Source of the DNA: Panax quinquefolius
Lineage: Eukaryota; Streptophyta; Magnoliopsida; Apiales; Araliaceae
Reading direction: 5' to 3'
NCBI GenBank assembly: GCA_020205615.1
Contig: CM035152.1
Location: forward strand, 120,192,043 to 120,256,042
DNA: 64,000 nucleotides
Part shown: one piece after another, positions 47,248 to 59,732 of the stretch
Layout of the letters: each line of letters opens with the position of its first letter
Position numbering within the stretch: the first letter of the stretch is position 1
Program-made: the position numbers and the translations under genes
The notes under the pieces: generated by a model
Database searches by the model: none
Told to the model about the DNA's origin: nothing
What the model saw: the letters and a program-made list of their open reading frames with translations, nothing else

Positions 47248-47600
47248 GCACATATATATAATACTATATTCTACCTTGATTGATTATGGACTTTTATTCT
47301 AGTTCGTTCACTAGAGCCACCAAGTGAACCAAAAGGTCAAACCCTAGGGGTGCAAGAAATAATATTTAAATATAACTATTACATTTAAACCCTGCTCCAT
47401 TACAAAACGGGTCTTCAGCGCCTTCTTTTTCGATTTCTCGATCTCCAATTTTCAAAATTAATTCTAACTATTCCTATTACAAAACTATTTAAAATAAATA
47501 AACCTCGATCGCTAGCAATAAGGGAAGTACATAGAGGGAGATAGAATTTACATTAAGAAAAAAAATTAGAGAAGACGAGGTACGCAACCCCATTTAATAA
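46501..47600. other. Element E leader, AT-rich
   Basis: No gene is seen. (TA)n runs lie at 47155-47182 and 47216-47242. Phrases such as GGTGACACAACAAAC recur at 46723, 46915 and 47000 in a loose, degenerate repeat. Confidence 0.4.
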
Positions 47601-47789
47601 AACCCATACATTCATGCATCCAACTAAAATAAAATCCAATCACATCGTCAATAATTCATAATCAATCCCATTTATTATCATACACACATCACCATACGAT
47701 CAATAAATAACATTCATCTTATTAATAATAAACATTTAATATATATATTGATATCATTTAATGGGCAAATTTAGTTAGTATAAAATCTA

Positions 47790-48500
47790 ATTTTGAATCA
47801 AAATAAACTCCTTTATTTTAATCCAAATTTAAATCAAAATAAAACTATTTTATTTTAATTTATCCAATTTTGAATAAAATAAACTATTTTATTTTAATCA
47901 AAAATTTTAATCAAAATAAACTCCTTTATTTTAATTAATTATGGAATCCAATCCATATATATATAAAAAATCTTTAATTAAAATAAACTCTTTTATTTTA
48001 ATTAATTATGGAATCCAATTCCATAAAAAAATCTTTTATTAAAGGAAACACTTGATTATTATTTTTCCTATTCACAAATAAACTCCTTTATTTTGAATAA
48101 TATGAAATCTTATTTCATATTTAAATAAACTCCTTTATTTAAGGAAACATTAGATTTTTTTCCTATTCACAAATAAAACTCTTTATTTTGAATAATATGA
48201 AATCTTATTTCATATCTAAATAAACTCCTTTATTTAAGGAAAAAATTTGATTTTCTTTCCTATTCACAAATAAAAAATAATATTGAAATCTTATTCATAA
48301 ATAAACTCCTTTATTTAAAAATAAAATCAATTTCAATTTAAATAAACTCCTTTATTTAAGGAAAAATCCAATTTCAATTCCAATTAGTTATCATGGAATC
48401 CAATTCCAACTAATTAATTAGTTATGAAATTTAATTTTAAAATTTTAAAATTAAAATAAACTTTTTATTTTAATATTAAAATAAATTTTTTTTTTTAATT
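47790..48500. repeat. Degenerate AT-rich minisatellite
   Basis: AATAAACTCCTTTATTT is repeated about ten times at 50-90 bp spacing, separated by variants of GGAATCCAATTCCAT and TTTCCTATTCACAAAT. The core is itself nearly self-complementary. Confidence 0.7.
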
Positions 48501-48524
48501 AAAATAAATTTTAAAATAATAATA

Positions 48525-48966
<442 letters not shown>

Positions 48967-49060
48967 TGCCCAATTAAAATTATGCCCAATTAAATTGTTC
49001 TAAACACATATCAATATACATATCAAATTAAAACAATTAATAATTCGTGATAAAGGTTGG

Positions 49061-49072
49061 GCTCGATGCCAT
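49061..49072 (-). other. Element E primer-binding site, mutated
   Basis: The plus strand GCTCGATGCCAT next to the LTR corresponds to GCTCTGATACCAT with a lost T and A-to-G. The copy at 55915 reads GCTTTGATACCA. Both fit an initiator-Met primer. Confidence 0.65.
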
Positions 49073-50919
49073 CGTTAGGTTTGTAATATTCAATAACGCA
49101 ATCAAATTGCAAAAAAATGCTAAACGTAAAAATCGAGTTTAAAAAATTTACAAACCATATACCCTGATCACCCTTTACGCATAATTATTAATTAAACGAA
49201 AAAGATAAAGAATAAAATCATACCCTCAAGATCGAAGCTTCCTCGTGTACAAGTTCACCTCCAAATCTTTTTTCGCTCAACTGAATCCACCGGTTTGGTT
49301 CCTTCCTTCGATCAACGTTAGCCACCCAAATGTTCGGGCCTCAGAGGTGATCCACCAAGGAAGAAAAAAATTCAAGAAGATGGGGTATTGGCTCAAACCC
49401 TAGTTTTCTATCTCTATAAAAGGGTACTCTCCCAACAAATTGGAATTATTACGTATGTTGTAAAAAAGTCAACAACCCCCACCACCCATAATAAGACCTC
49501 TTATTTATATATGATGTGGGCAACCCACCTTAACAATTAAGGAATTGGGTTTTATTTAATTAATTAAATTTTTTAATTAATTAAGCTCCCTAATCTTATT
49601 AGGGATAATTAATTAAACTCCTTTAACTAATTTTCCTTCCTAATCCAATTAGAATAAATGAGAGTACTTATATTAAATTAATTCCTAAACTTTTAGAAAT
49701 TAAAATAATAATAATTGTAATAATATTAATAAGACTCTCTTATTAATTTATATTTAATATTTCTAAAATATTAAATAATAATATTAAGCTATTTAATTTA
49801 TTCTATCACCATAGATTAAATTAAATATACATAATATATTATTACGATTATGCCATTAACTTCTTAAATAATTATTCTTCTTTTTTTATGGTGTGACCCT
49901 TTAGGTTCTCCATATTAAACCTACAGAATAAATCAATTAGAATAATTTAATCTTATTTAAATAAATAAATTAAATAATTAATTTATTTAAATAAATAATA
50001 TTTATTCTACAAGGATAAGTTCCCAATGATCAACCACTTTCCAGATAATATAGATTTCAACATTAATCATTAAAGAACCTTTCGAGTAAATAGTTACCGC
50101 ATAATTCAATCCTTCCACCATACAATGTCCCAATTAAATATAAGACATGGAATTATCACAAGTCTTATTTTATTTAATTATATGTATTTCGATCCTTAAA
50201 CGCACAACTCCAAATAATGCAAATTAGAAACTCCTTTCTAATTTCATTCTCCGCCAAGGACTATCGGGTTGTCATTTATCTAATCACATAGACATTTCTT
50301 CTTTATTAGAAGTGGTAGATTCTTTATCGATCATACATTATCTCCATGTACAACTTATTATACCCAAGCATACCTTTGATATACCCTAAGGGTCTTAAGG
50401 AATAAGTCAAAGTATAACTCATCATACACAAGATACTATGATGATCTCAAGTCCAAGGATTACTTCAGACTACTATCACTACAGAATTCCTATCGACAGC
50501 AAATAAAACTCCATTAGGTATTCCTTAATGAGCAATGCTCAAATGAACTTATTCTCTAATAAGCACCTACATACTGCTTTTAGTGTTCCACACAAATGAT
50601 CATGAGATCAATCATCCTCATCCAATGAGCAAGAACGATGTACCAATCTATCCGGATTCACTAATCCCCAATTTAGTAATCCAACGATTGGGAACTATTT
50701 TAGTTTTAAGCTTTCTAAGAATTTAGATCTCATTAGAATGATCATCATCATTATTCTAAAAGCATTGCTTAAAAACTACGGGTTTATCACATATTATAAA
50801 ACAAAGATCATGTAGATAATTAAAAGCCTTTAATAAATTAATACTTTTTATTAATAAATGAATAAGATTGTTACAAAGTATATGCTTTATCATCAAACAT
50901 GATCGTGCATACTACTTCA
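49073..50919 (-). repeat. Element E 5' LTR
   Basis: The plus strand begins CGTTAGGTTTGTAATATTC and ends CATACTACTTCA. It is highly similar to the 3' LTR. Many of the differences are one- or two-base indels at C/G-containing words, as in element B. Confidence 0.87.
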
Positions 50920-52132
50920 AAATCACTATATGTCTATGTGAAATTACAGCAATAATGAATTAAAGTACATGCTCTTTCAATACTACACACAATGAAATGG
51001 TATATTTCTATCTGGTTCACGAATTACAAAGCTAAGCAACTCAGCCTCATAAACATATGCCATTATGATTTTATCCATACTCATATTTCATTTTTCAAAT
51101 CCATATAAGCATATAAGGCGAATGGTGATCAAACATTCATTCATTACGCTCAATCATAATAGGTAATCCAATGATAAACATACAACCAAACAATCAGATC
51201 TATAAGTTTAGACTACATATCAAAATCCATTAGAATTCCATAATGGAGTTTAGTTCATTTCTGAACCAAAAGCCATTATGGGATTGAAGCAACATATGGA
51301 ATTAAACAATGCAAATAAGAGATGTAAGAGAAATGATAAACAAATATGTTAATCCTAGTTGCAGAATCTGTTCCAAGCTTGTTCCAAAGCACCAATAATC
51401 TATAGAAAATGAAACTACTGATTATTGAATAACCAAATTGAAGAGGGGATATATAAATGTATCAAAAATTGATCCAAACCTCTCTATCCTAGCTAAACTT
51501 AAGAACCCTAATTGCTTCTATGAAAACTAATAAAAGACTCCAATAAAACACGTCTGGTACCAACCAGCATTGTTCAGTTGAGCCTAAAGCGCTCAAAATT
51601 CAAATTACAAAAAGTCAACAAAAACAGATCGCAGAGGACTCACATGAAAGTGTAAAAGCCAAGCGGTATGGCGCCAATATGTGTATCCGCTGAGAGGCCT
51701 TGCGCAAGCATAAGATTCCCTCTTTGTTGAGGGTGCCAAGAATGGTGCAAAGTCGTTCTCGACTTCAAGTGGCACGGGCACGCGATGTAAGGCCTAATTA
51801 GCCGCGCGGCCGCACAGCTACTACATGTTGTCTTCTGCTGTTGCTTCTTGATTTGTTGTTTGTTCTTCATCCTTTCTTTTCTGCATAGCACTTATCCACT
51901 GCTTCAATTCCTCATCTACACATGTCCATCTTGCTTAGTCTTTGCTAGCTTCATGCCACCATGCTTATCCATGCCATTCTTGCTTTTTCCATGCCTTTCC
52001 TTACCATAGAAGTTCCACTACAAGTACTGCAAAATAAACATAAAATGCACTAAACCATAGTAAAAACTACTTGAGATGAGCATAATTCTCGTGAGTTGAC
52101 ATCCAATAAGTAGGCATAAAACCTACTTATCA
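50920..52132 (-). repeat. Athila-type LTR fragment, probably element D 5' LTR
   Basis: The plus strand ends AAACCTACTTATCA. On the minus strand this begins TGATAAGTAGGTTTTATG, an LTR start. It shares order and phrases with 59733-61558, for example GAGTTTA-TTCAT...GAACC-A-AA-CCATTAT, CATAAAATGCA and AATAAGTAGG-ATAAAACC. The inner end next to the primer site is missing where element E abuts. A GC-rich part (51650-51820) contains GCCGCGCGGCCGCAC. The 51640-51891 frame is a by-product. Confidence 0.6.
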
Positions 52133-52650
52133 CAGTGATAATTATTGAATCAACAATAATATAAAATATCAATGTAGCAATCATTGAATCAATAGAATAA
52201 AATATTGAATAGTAATTATTGTAACAATTATTCAGTAGTGCCTTCTTACGTAAGAATTAATAATCCAAAAATACTGTGCAATAACGTGTGCTACTGTGCA
52301 ACCACACGTATTATGGTATTTTAACCACCAAGTATTCCAACAATGTTAACGGTAACAATTACGCCGTTATTTATAAAAATTCAAACTTGTCTTTTTCTTC
52401 ATCCGACCATTTTCCGTTATGGGGCCCACAAATGGCTGCGCCATCGTATGAATATTCCCCGACAACAAGAATATTCCACGACCAAACGAATATTCCCCGA
52501 TAATAATGAATATTTTATAACCACTTACTTATTTTTCAACATTTGCACATTTCACCCATAACCAAAGCATTATATCAAATTAACACCTTATTATTCAAAA
52601 TAATAATTAGAAGAAATTCAATTTTATTTATAAAAAGTTGGGGTCTTACA
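52133..52650 (-). repeat. Fragment of B-type LTR
   Basis: The plus strand ends TTGGGGTCTTACA, which on the minus strand is TGTAAGACCCCAACTTTTTA, the start of an element-B-like LTR. It matches 55389-55832, including GTAGTGCCTTCTTACGTAAG and AACGAATATTCCCCGA. The Athila-type LTR ends exactly where it begins, so element D was inserted into this LTR. Confidence 0.75.
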
Positions 52651-53083
52651 CATATACTGTGAGTTTTAATACCAACTACGACTCTCATCCATTTACTTGG
52701 ATAGCACTTCACATTGATACTTTACAAAAAGGTATAGTCAATATCTATTTAGAAATTAAAATTTTTGGGAAATGCTCAAGGAAACCTTCATACATGGGAG
52801 GCCATGCATCTAAGTTATAATAGATATCATATGACTCGAGAATTATCCTTGGTTAACCCAATAGTCCCCAAAGAAAAACGAGAAGATTGCTATCATGTTC
52901 TTTCCAATGGTGAGTCTTCTCTTGCCATATAATTATCTCCATTGTCTCCAATTGAGAATTATATTTCAACCAAACTCCAAGATTATATCGGTAGTGCTCA
53001 TAGATATAATCAGCAAGTGGATGTGAACAACCCTATCTTATGATAACACAAAGTCGTATGTCATTAGACATCTTGTATGATAG
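52651..53083. other. Unassigned 430-bp segment between two B-type LTRs
   Basis: Neither a purine tract next to 52650 nor a primer site next to 53084 is visible, so this is not a normal internal region. The open frame 52638-52820 (THPFTWIALHIDTL-like residues) has no family I recognise. Confidence 0.4.
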
Positions 53084-53714
53084 TGGCAAAACACCCTTCC
53101 AAAGTTAGGTTCACCTCACCCCATTCGGTTCACCAAAATCAATGGTTAAATAAAGTATAAAATATAACACACTTATCTAATGTTCTCAATAAAATTATTT
53201 CCATACTGTTTAGGGAGAACCTCAACAGCTATAGACCACCGTTCTATTCCCATGTTACCCCCGCTCGACCCAGCTACACTCTTATCACCTGAAAGGAATT
53301 ATGAAGCAAAAGGGTGAGCACAACTATCCCAATAAAGAATATGATGACTAAAGATAAGTAAATTGTCAATAGCCTTCATCATTAATGAATCAGAGATTTA
53401 GAACATATGGTAGATGATAAAACTTTTCAACCATAGTTGCCGCGGAACGAGCAATCCATTAAAAGAGTCAAATAGACCATGAAGTCTATTATCTTCTCCA
53501 AGTTAAAAGTCCACCAACAATGTTTTAACCTTGTAACATCAGTCAACAGTTCCTGTCCACAATCACGTGAATAACTCATAATCATATTTGTAGTTCTAAA
53601 TTCCTCTTCTCATCCAGGACGAAGATAATTTTCATCACATGTGTTTACCTGAAACATCAAAGATCATGGTTATACCAAATCAAAGTTCCTATTCATAATC
53701 ATACTAATAAATTC

Positions 53715-53895
53715 ATCTTTCCACTACGGGCTAAAGATATTCATCAACAGTTCATCTTTGCACTACAGACCAAAGATATTCAACAACAGGACATCTTTGC
53801 ACTACGGGCCAAAGATATTCAACAACATGTCATCTTTGCACTACGGGCCAAAGATATTCATCAACAGTTCATCTTTACACTATGGACCAAAAATA
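53715..53895. repeat. 41-bp minisatellite
   Basis: Four to five units of CATCTTTGCACTACGGGCCA plus AAGATATTCAACAACA, with small variants. Isolated half units recur to about 54110. Confidence 0.8.
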
Positions 53896-54254
53896 TTAAT
53901 ATCTCAAAGAAATATATAATCATTTCAGAATTTATATAAACAATAATTATAACCATGTTGATCAATTCACCTTTGCACTTTAGCTAAAGATATTCAATTA
54001 TAAATTCAATGGTCATGATCATACCAGTCAACATTTCATCTTTGCACTATTGGCCAAAGAGAACCCATAGTCACGATCATACCAATAATCTACCCATCTT
54101 TACACTCCGGTGAAAGAGAAATTTCATCACCGGGGTTATAAAAATGTTATATATGATAATAAAAACAATATGATCAAAACATGGATTTAATTTCAAGAGT
54201 AAGATTCATAAATCAACGATAATTTGGTGGAAAAAGAAGAAAATTTTTTTGTCG

Positions 54255-54435
54255 TGAATAGTACCCCATGAATAGTAACTCGTGAATAGTAACTCATGAA
54301 TAGTAACTCCGTGAATAGTATTCATATTCAGATATAGTAATCAGAGTATCGTAAATAGTGATATATACGTAAATAGTGCCATATACATGAATAGTATTGT
54401 ATACGTGAATAGTGCCGTATACGTGAATAGTAACC
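54255..54435. repeat. GTGAATAGTA minisatellite
   Basis: About ten units of CGTGAATAGTAACT of 15-20 bp, with variants such as CGTAAATAGTGCCATATA. It corresponds in type to the 21-bp array of element B's LTR. Confidence 0.75.
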
Positions 54436-55832
54436 CCAACATGAAAAGGTAAAAATTTTCTAATAAAATTCATACCAATATTTCGGTATAATGATATTAA
54501 AAGAAATAATATCATTTGTGAAGAAAATAACATCCCTTACTATCCCTTACCTCAAAAGAATAGTACTTCTGGCTGAAATATCAGATATAATGCTGAAGAA
54601 AACTTGCAGTGCATAGCAACTCTCAAAGTATCTAAATACTCACCAAAAATACGCTCGATATTATAGAAAGAGAAAACTTCAGATTCTGGTGTGATTTTCA
54701 ATTCTAACTAAGCACCCTATTTATAGAAAAATGCTAGAACGCTAAAGCAGACTAAATTAATAAAATAATAATTTATCAAAATTCAAGCACACCACTTTTG
54801 AAACCAATTTCAGCACACCTTAAATGGGGCCCACCAAAATCAGCCAATTCCACACTAACCAAAAGTAGGACCTACCATGTTTTTAATAAAAATATTTATT
54901 TCTAAAACTTCAATAATTCATAATAAATAGTCATTTTATCAAAAAAAATATATATATCGAATTGTATGTCCATTCCATAGGAAATTAAATTCTCTACAAC
55001 TTTGTAGAAGAATGTTTTTCCAAATTTCAAATAGAAAATGTCCGAAATCAACATAAGGATGATTTTTAATACATCCATTCCGACAAAATACTGATAAAAT
55101 ACCTTAATATTAATTCTTTTATTTATAACCACATAAAATAAATATTTTCTTATCATACAAATTAATAATTAATTATTCACAAATAATATTACAGAGTCAC
55201 AATAATGACAATCAGGTCGTTCCCAAGAAAGAGGGGGCTTTCCGATAAGGATTTCTCTTTACCGACGCGCAATTAAATGACCAAACCCCTTTCCTTAGAC
55301 AGAACTTCCTTAGACATTGCCAATAATGCTATCTAAAAATATTATTCAAATAATATGAATTATTGATCTTATAATGGGATATACTGTGCAGTGACAATTA
55401 TTGAAACAACAATAATATAAAATATCAACGTAGCAATTATTGAATCAATAAAATAAAATATTGAGCGTAAAGAATTACCGTAACAATTATTGAGTAGTGC
55501 CTTCTTACGTAAGAATCAATAATTCAAAATATTGTGCAATACCTTGTGCATCTGACAACCACATGACATCGTATTTTAACCACTGTGTATTCCAACAAAG
55601 GTCGATAATAACAATTACGCCGTTATTTATAAAAACTCAAACGAATATTCCCCGACAACAAAAATATTTCAGGACCAAACGAATATTCCCCGACAATATT
55701 GAGTATTTTATAACCACTTGTTTATTTTGTAAACTTTACATATATCACCCTTAAATTTAACTTTTATCAATTTAACTATTTACTAAATAGAAAAATTGAA
55801 TACTTTTATTTTATAAAATTCGGAGTCTTACA

Positions 55833-55927
55833 AATTATGCCCAAAAAATTTATTCTAAACACATATCAACATATATATCAAATCTGAACAATTAATAATT
55901 CGCATAAAAGTTTGGCTTTGATACCAC
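55833..55927 (-). mobile_element. Copia leader and primer site, second element of E family
   Basis: Leader sequence AACACATATCAACATATATA matches 49000-49030. The plus strand GCTTTGATACCA (55915-55926) is the initiator-Met primer site with one change, one base from the LTR at 55928. Confidence 0.7.
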
Positions 55928-57783
55928 TGTTAGGTTTGTAATATTTATGAACACAATTAAATTGCACAAAATAAGAGGAAGCATGGAAAATCAGAGTTTT
56001 AAAATTTTACAAACCATATACCCGGATCATCCTTTATGTAGAATTATTAATTAAACAAAAATATAAAGAACAAGAATCATACCCTTGAAGATTCGAGCTT
56101 CCTCAGGTACAAATTTACCTCCAAATTCTTTCGCGTTCAACTTGAATCCACCGGGTTTGGTTCCTTCCTTTGATCAATGTTAGCGACCAAAGTGTTTGGC
56201 TTCTAGAGGTGATCCACCAAGGAAGAATAAAGATTTAAGAAGATGGGTATTTGGCAAAACCCTAGTTTTTCTATCTCTCATAGAAAAGGGTACTCTCCCA
56301 ACTATTGGAATTACGTATGTCGTGAAAAGGTCAACAACCCCACACACCCATAATAAGACTCATCTTATTTATAGATGTAGGCTATCCTCCTTAACAATTA
56401 AGGAATTGGGTTTTATTTTAATTAATTAAATTCCTTTAATTAATTAGGCTGCTAATCTTATTAGGAATAATTAATTAAACTCTTTTAATTAATTAGTCTC
56501 CTAATATTATTAGGAATATATGAGAGTACTTTTATTAATTAATTCCCAAATTCCTTTAGGAATTAAATAATAATAATAATAGTAATAATAATAATAATAA
56601 TATGACTCCTCTTATTAATTTATATTTAATATTTCCAAAATATTAAATAATAAATATTTAGCTATGTAATTTATTCTATCATCATATATTAAATTAAATA
56701 TACTTAACTTATTATTACGATTATGCCATTAACTTCTTAAATAATTATTCTTTCTTTTTATGATATGACCGTTAGGTTCTCCATATTAAACCTAGGTTTT
56801 GAATAAATCAATTAGAACAATTCTAATCTTATTTAAATAAATAAATTAAACTATTAATTTATTTAAATAAATAATATTTATTCTACAATAGGATAAGCCT
56901 CCCCTAGCGATTAACGACTTTTCTAGATAATATAGATTTCAACATTAATCATAAAAGAACCTTTGAGTAAATAGTTACCGACAATTCAATCCTTCCACCA
57001 TACAATGTCCCAATTAAATATAAGACATAGAATTCATCACAAGTCTTATTTTATTTAATTATATGTATTTCGACTCTTAAATGCACAACACTAAATAATG
57101 TAAATTAGAAACTCCTTTCTAATTTCATTCTACTCGCCAAGGACTCTTTGGGTTGTCATTTATCGAATCACATAGACATTTCTCTTCTTTACTAGAAGTT
57201 GAAGATTCTTTATTGATCATACATTATCTCCATATACAACTTATTATACCCAAGCATATCCTTTGATATACGTCAAAGTATAACTCATCATACACAAGAT
57301 ACTATGATGATCTCAAGTCCAAGGATCACTTGTACTACTATCACTATAGGAATTCCTATTGACAAGCAAGTAAAACTCCATTAGGTATTCCTTAGAGAGC
57401 TAAGTTTAGTGAACTTATTCTCTAATAAGCACCTACATACTTGCTTTAGTGTCTCCACACAAATGATCATGAGATCAATCATCCTCATCCAATGAGTAAG
57501 CAACGTATGTACCAATCTATCTAGATTCACTAATCCCCAATTTAGTAATCCAACGATTGGGAACTAATTTAGTTTTAAGCTTTTTAAGAATTTAGATCTC
57601 ATTAGAATGATCATCATCATTATTCTAAAAGCATTGCTTAAAACTATGGATTTATCACATATTATAAAACAGCATCATGTAGATAATTAAAAGCCTTTAA
57701 TAAATTAATATTTTTTATTAATAAATGAATAAGATTGATGCTTTATCATCAAATATGATTGGCTTGTGTGCATGCTACTTTCA
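55928..57783 (-). repeat. Third E-family LTR (5' LTR of another copia)
   Basis: The plus strand begins TGTTAGGTTTGTAATATT and ends GCATGCTACTTTCA (1856 bp). It is collinear with the two LTRs of element E but more diverged by substitutions, so it is an independent insertion. The rest of its element has been replaced on the left by a B-type LTR. Confidence 0.85.
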
Positions 57784-58200
57784 TCTGGCACATAACTACT
57801 TTCTAGAAAATCCTATAAATACCCCTTCCATTCCATTGGGAAGGGAACCTCTCTTCAGACACAGGACTTGGACTCTTGGAAGATCGAAGGACCTGGGCAT
57901 TCTCTCTCAACATTCAAGAAGACTCTTGGAATCCCAATAACCCTAACAAGGTTTTCGGATTCTAGGAGTGGAAGGACTCAAGAAGAAGGCTCTTGGAATC
58001 CCAATAAATCTAACACGGTTTCTGGATTCTAGGAGTTCTACCACGCGTCATTGGAGTAATCGCTCACCTGCCGTTCTTCCCTCTTCAATCAATTAATCAA
58101 TTATGTGCTCTTCGTGGACTTCTCTCCTCTTCAGCCAACATGAAACCCTAATCTTAGCAAGGTAAGATTTCCTTGCCCATAATTTTTAAACCAGAAAAAG
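57784..58200 (+). promoter_or_regulatory. TATA box and spliced-leader-like segment
   Basis: CTATAAATACCCC (57813-57825) is a good plant TATA box. About 320 bp downstream, GCAAG|GTAAGATTTCC (near 58163) looks like a splice donor, preceded by ATGAAACCCTAA. Between them a phrase with ACTCTTGGAATCCCAATAA and GGATTCTAGGAGT is present twice about 70 bp apart. This could be a host promoter with a 5'-UTR exon or part of an unrecognised LTR. Confidence 0.4.
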
Positions 58201-58492
58201 AAATGTTAACGTTTTAACTTCAGAAGTACTTTAATTTGAAGTTTCTTATGATTCAATTGTTGTGCGTGTAAGCATTAAAGAAATATAAATTCAAATATTA
58301 TAAATTTATAAATTATTGTTAAATACATAATTCGTGTCTATCTTGAGTAATTTGTGATTTTTGAGAAGAAACTTAAAAAAGAAAAGAGAAAGAATAAAAA
58401 ATGAACTGAGTTGCAAGAGGTTGAGAAAACAATCACTTAATTTGTTTTGTAAGGTTTAGGTGTTTCTCTTGTGTTGAGGGAGTTTTTAAGAT
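58201..58492. other. Non-coding, AT-rich
   Basis: Stop codons occur in all frames. If the 58163 donor is used, this would be intron. Confidence 0.35.
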
Positions 58493-58757
58493 CTATGGTT
58501 TAAATCTTGTTGAAGGCTTTATGAGGGTGCAATTTTTTGAGGCTTTGAGAGGCTTTTGAGGCCTCAAGTTCCGGGCCTTTGGGACGAACTCCTCCTCCTC
58601 TTGTTCACCACCTTCAACTGAGTTGCACTCGGTTTGCAGCGGTGCTTGATCATAAGGCACACATTTCTCCTTAGCGTTTTCCATCAATTTGATGAAATGT
58701 TTCGCTCCTAGTATTTGAGGTCCCCTCAGGGCGTCTGATACATTTGGATTCGTCTCT
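58493..58757 (-). CDS. Possible terminal exon of an unidentified gene
   Basis: A frame of 87 codons is open from 58757, just after AATAAG that could act as a splice acceptor, down to TAG at 58493. It reads GETNPNVSDALRGPQILGAK, then MENAKEKCVPYDQAPLQTEC, an acidic EGGEQEEEEFVPKARN patch, and a basic tail ending KPSTRFKP. Composition is mixed and unlike the low-complexity neighbours, and it carries no transposon domain. I recognise no family. A start at the internal ATG (58682-58684) would give 63 residues. It could be a relic. Confidence 0.35.
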
Positions 58758-58815
58758 CCTTATTTATCCATTTAGATAAGCTATAAACAAACAAGAGTCT
58801 ACATTAATATTCAGG

Positions 58816-58818
<3 letters not shown>

Positions 58819-58862
<44 letters not shown>
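58819..58862. repeat. (AT)n microsatellite
   Basis: About 22 AT dinucleotides directly left of a MITE, possibly its target. Confidence 0.85.
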
Positions 58863-58863
<1 letters not shown>

Positions 58864-59095
58864 TCCATTTCAAGGGCTCACCCCTTTATTTTACATACTA
58901 TGCTCACTTCTTTTAGCGAAGGACCGGGCAAAAATTCGGTCCATCGCTATATCAGAGAACCGTCATCTTAGCTTTTAGCGATGCATGCAAACATATATGA
59001 TTGCATCGAACTTATACTAATGCATCGAGTAGTCGTCCAAATTCGCTGCTAAAGGTAGTATGCAAGGTATGTAGTATTAAGGGGTAAGTTCTTGA
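58863..59095. mobile_element. MITE related to 27454-27678
   Basis: The left end GCTCACCCCTTTATTTTACA...CTTTTAGCGAAGGACCGG is inverted in degenerate form at the right end as TTCGCTGCTAAAGG...TTAAGGGGTAAGTTCTTG. Internal TTTTAGCGATGCATGC is also typical. The element is about 230 bp. Confidence 0.5.
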
Positions 59096-59732
59096 TACTT
59101 TCTGCGTGTGTGTATATATATATATATATTCAACTCATTTTTTTAATTGTTTCATCACCTTAACATTTAATGAAAACACATAATTTTTGTTCCTATAATA
59201 TATACATAATCTTTTTCCCACTCTAATTTTATCCATGTGTTCTTCCTCCCTATTAAAAAATCTACATGCTCAAACCCAAACGAAACCCTAATTCATTGTA
59301 GAGCTCCCAATGAAGACAATGGTAAGTGGAGTAGTGTATTTAGGTATATGGGTGTGGATAGTTTAAGTAAGATCTCAAGTGGCGCCAGAGTCTGCCACGG
59401 ACTAAAAATGGAGGTGGTTTCCAACATGACAACATAAGATATGGAGGGATATATGTAGTCCTTCCAGGTGGTTTCGGTAACGACGACTATATCGGCAGAT
59501 GAGGTGGTGGTGGAAGGGGAAGAGAAGCCACCAGGAACAATGGGAAGGCGATGAAGCCAAGGTGGGCCTAATAAGTTCAAGATTGTTGTGATTGACAATG
59601 AGTTTCAAGGTTCGGGTGTCCCTAGCTTTTTGGACAAATTATCTTACCTTCCGCACTTCTCCTTTCCTCACTTTTCTCTCAGGTATCATTATAATCTGCC
59701 ATTATTCTTGTTTGGTATTGTTTGATGGGTTT
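59096..59732. other. Unassigned segment with telo-box and G-rich stretch
   Basis: ACGAAACCCTAATTC at about 59280 is a telo-box of the kind common in plant gene leaders. The following 300 bp are purine-rich with GGTGG repeats (about 59500). Open frames exist on both strands (59237-59437 plus, 59293-59598 minus), but neither shows a domain. Possibly a captured gene fragment. Confidence 0.35.

Larger units (their letters stand above)
53084..55832 (-). repeat. B-type LTR, 2.75 kb, inserted in a copia element
   Basis: The plus-strand start TGGCAAAACACCCTTCCAAAG corresponds to the degraded TGTGACGCCCCCAAAATTAG end of the family. The end TTCGGAGTCTTACA corresponds to TGTAAGACTCCGAA. AAGGGTGAGCACAACTA and CAATCCATTA match the LTR at 62342. 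It carries a 41-bp and an 18-bp minisatellite. Downstream sequence (AATTATGCCCAA) is copia leader, as at 48966. No matching 5-bp duplication is seen, so it is not a clean solo LTR. Confidence 0.7.

Noticed and set aside
51640..51891. Minus-strand open frame as a gene
   Set aside because: It lies in the GC-rich part of an Athila-type LTR, with Gln/Lys runs from low-complexity DNA and no family features.
53715..53895. CRISPR-like array with 41-bp periodic repeats
   Set aside because: Units are contiguous without unique spacers and lie in a plant LTR. It is a minisatellite.
59293..59598. 101-residue minus-strand host protein
   Set aside because: No domain or start context is visible, the opposite strand is open too, and composition follows the purine-rich stretch. 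Left as unassigned sequence.
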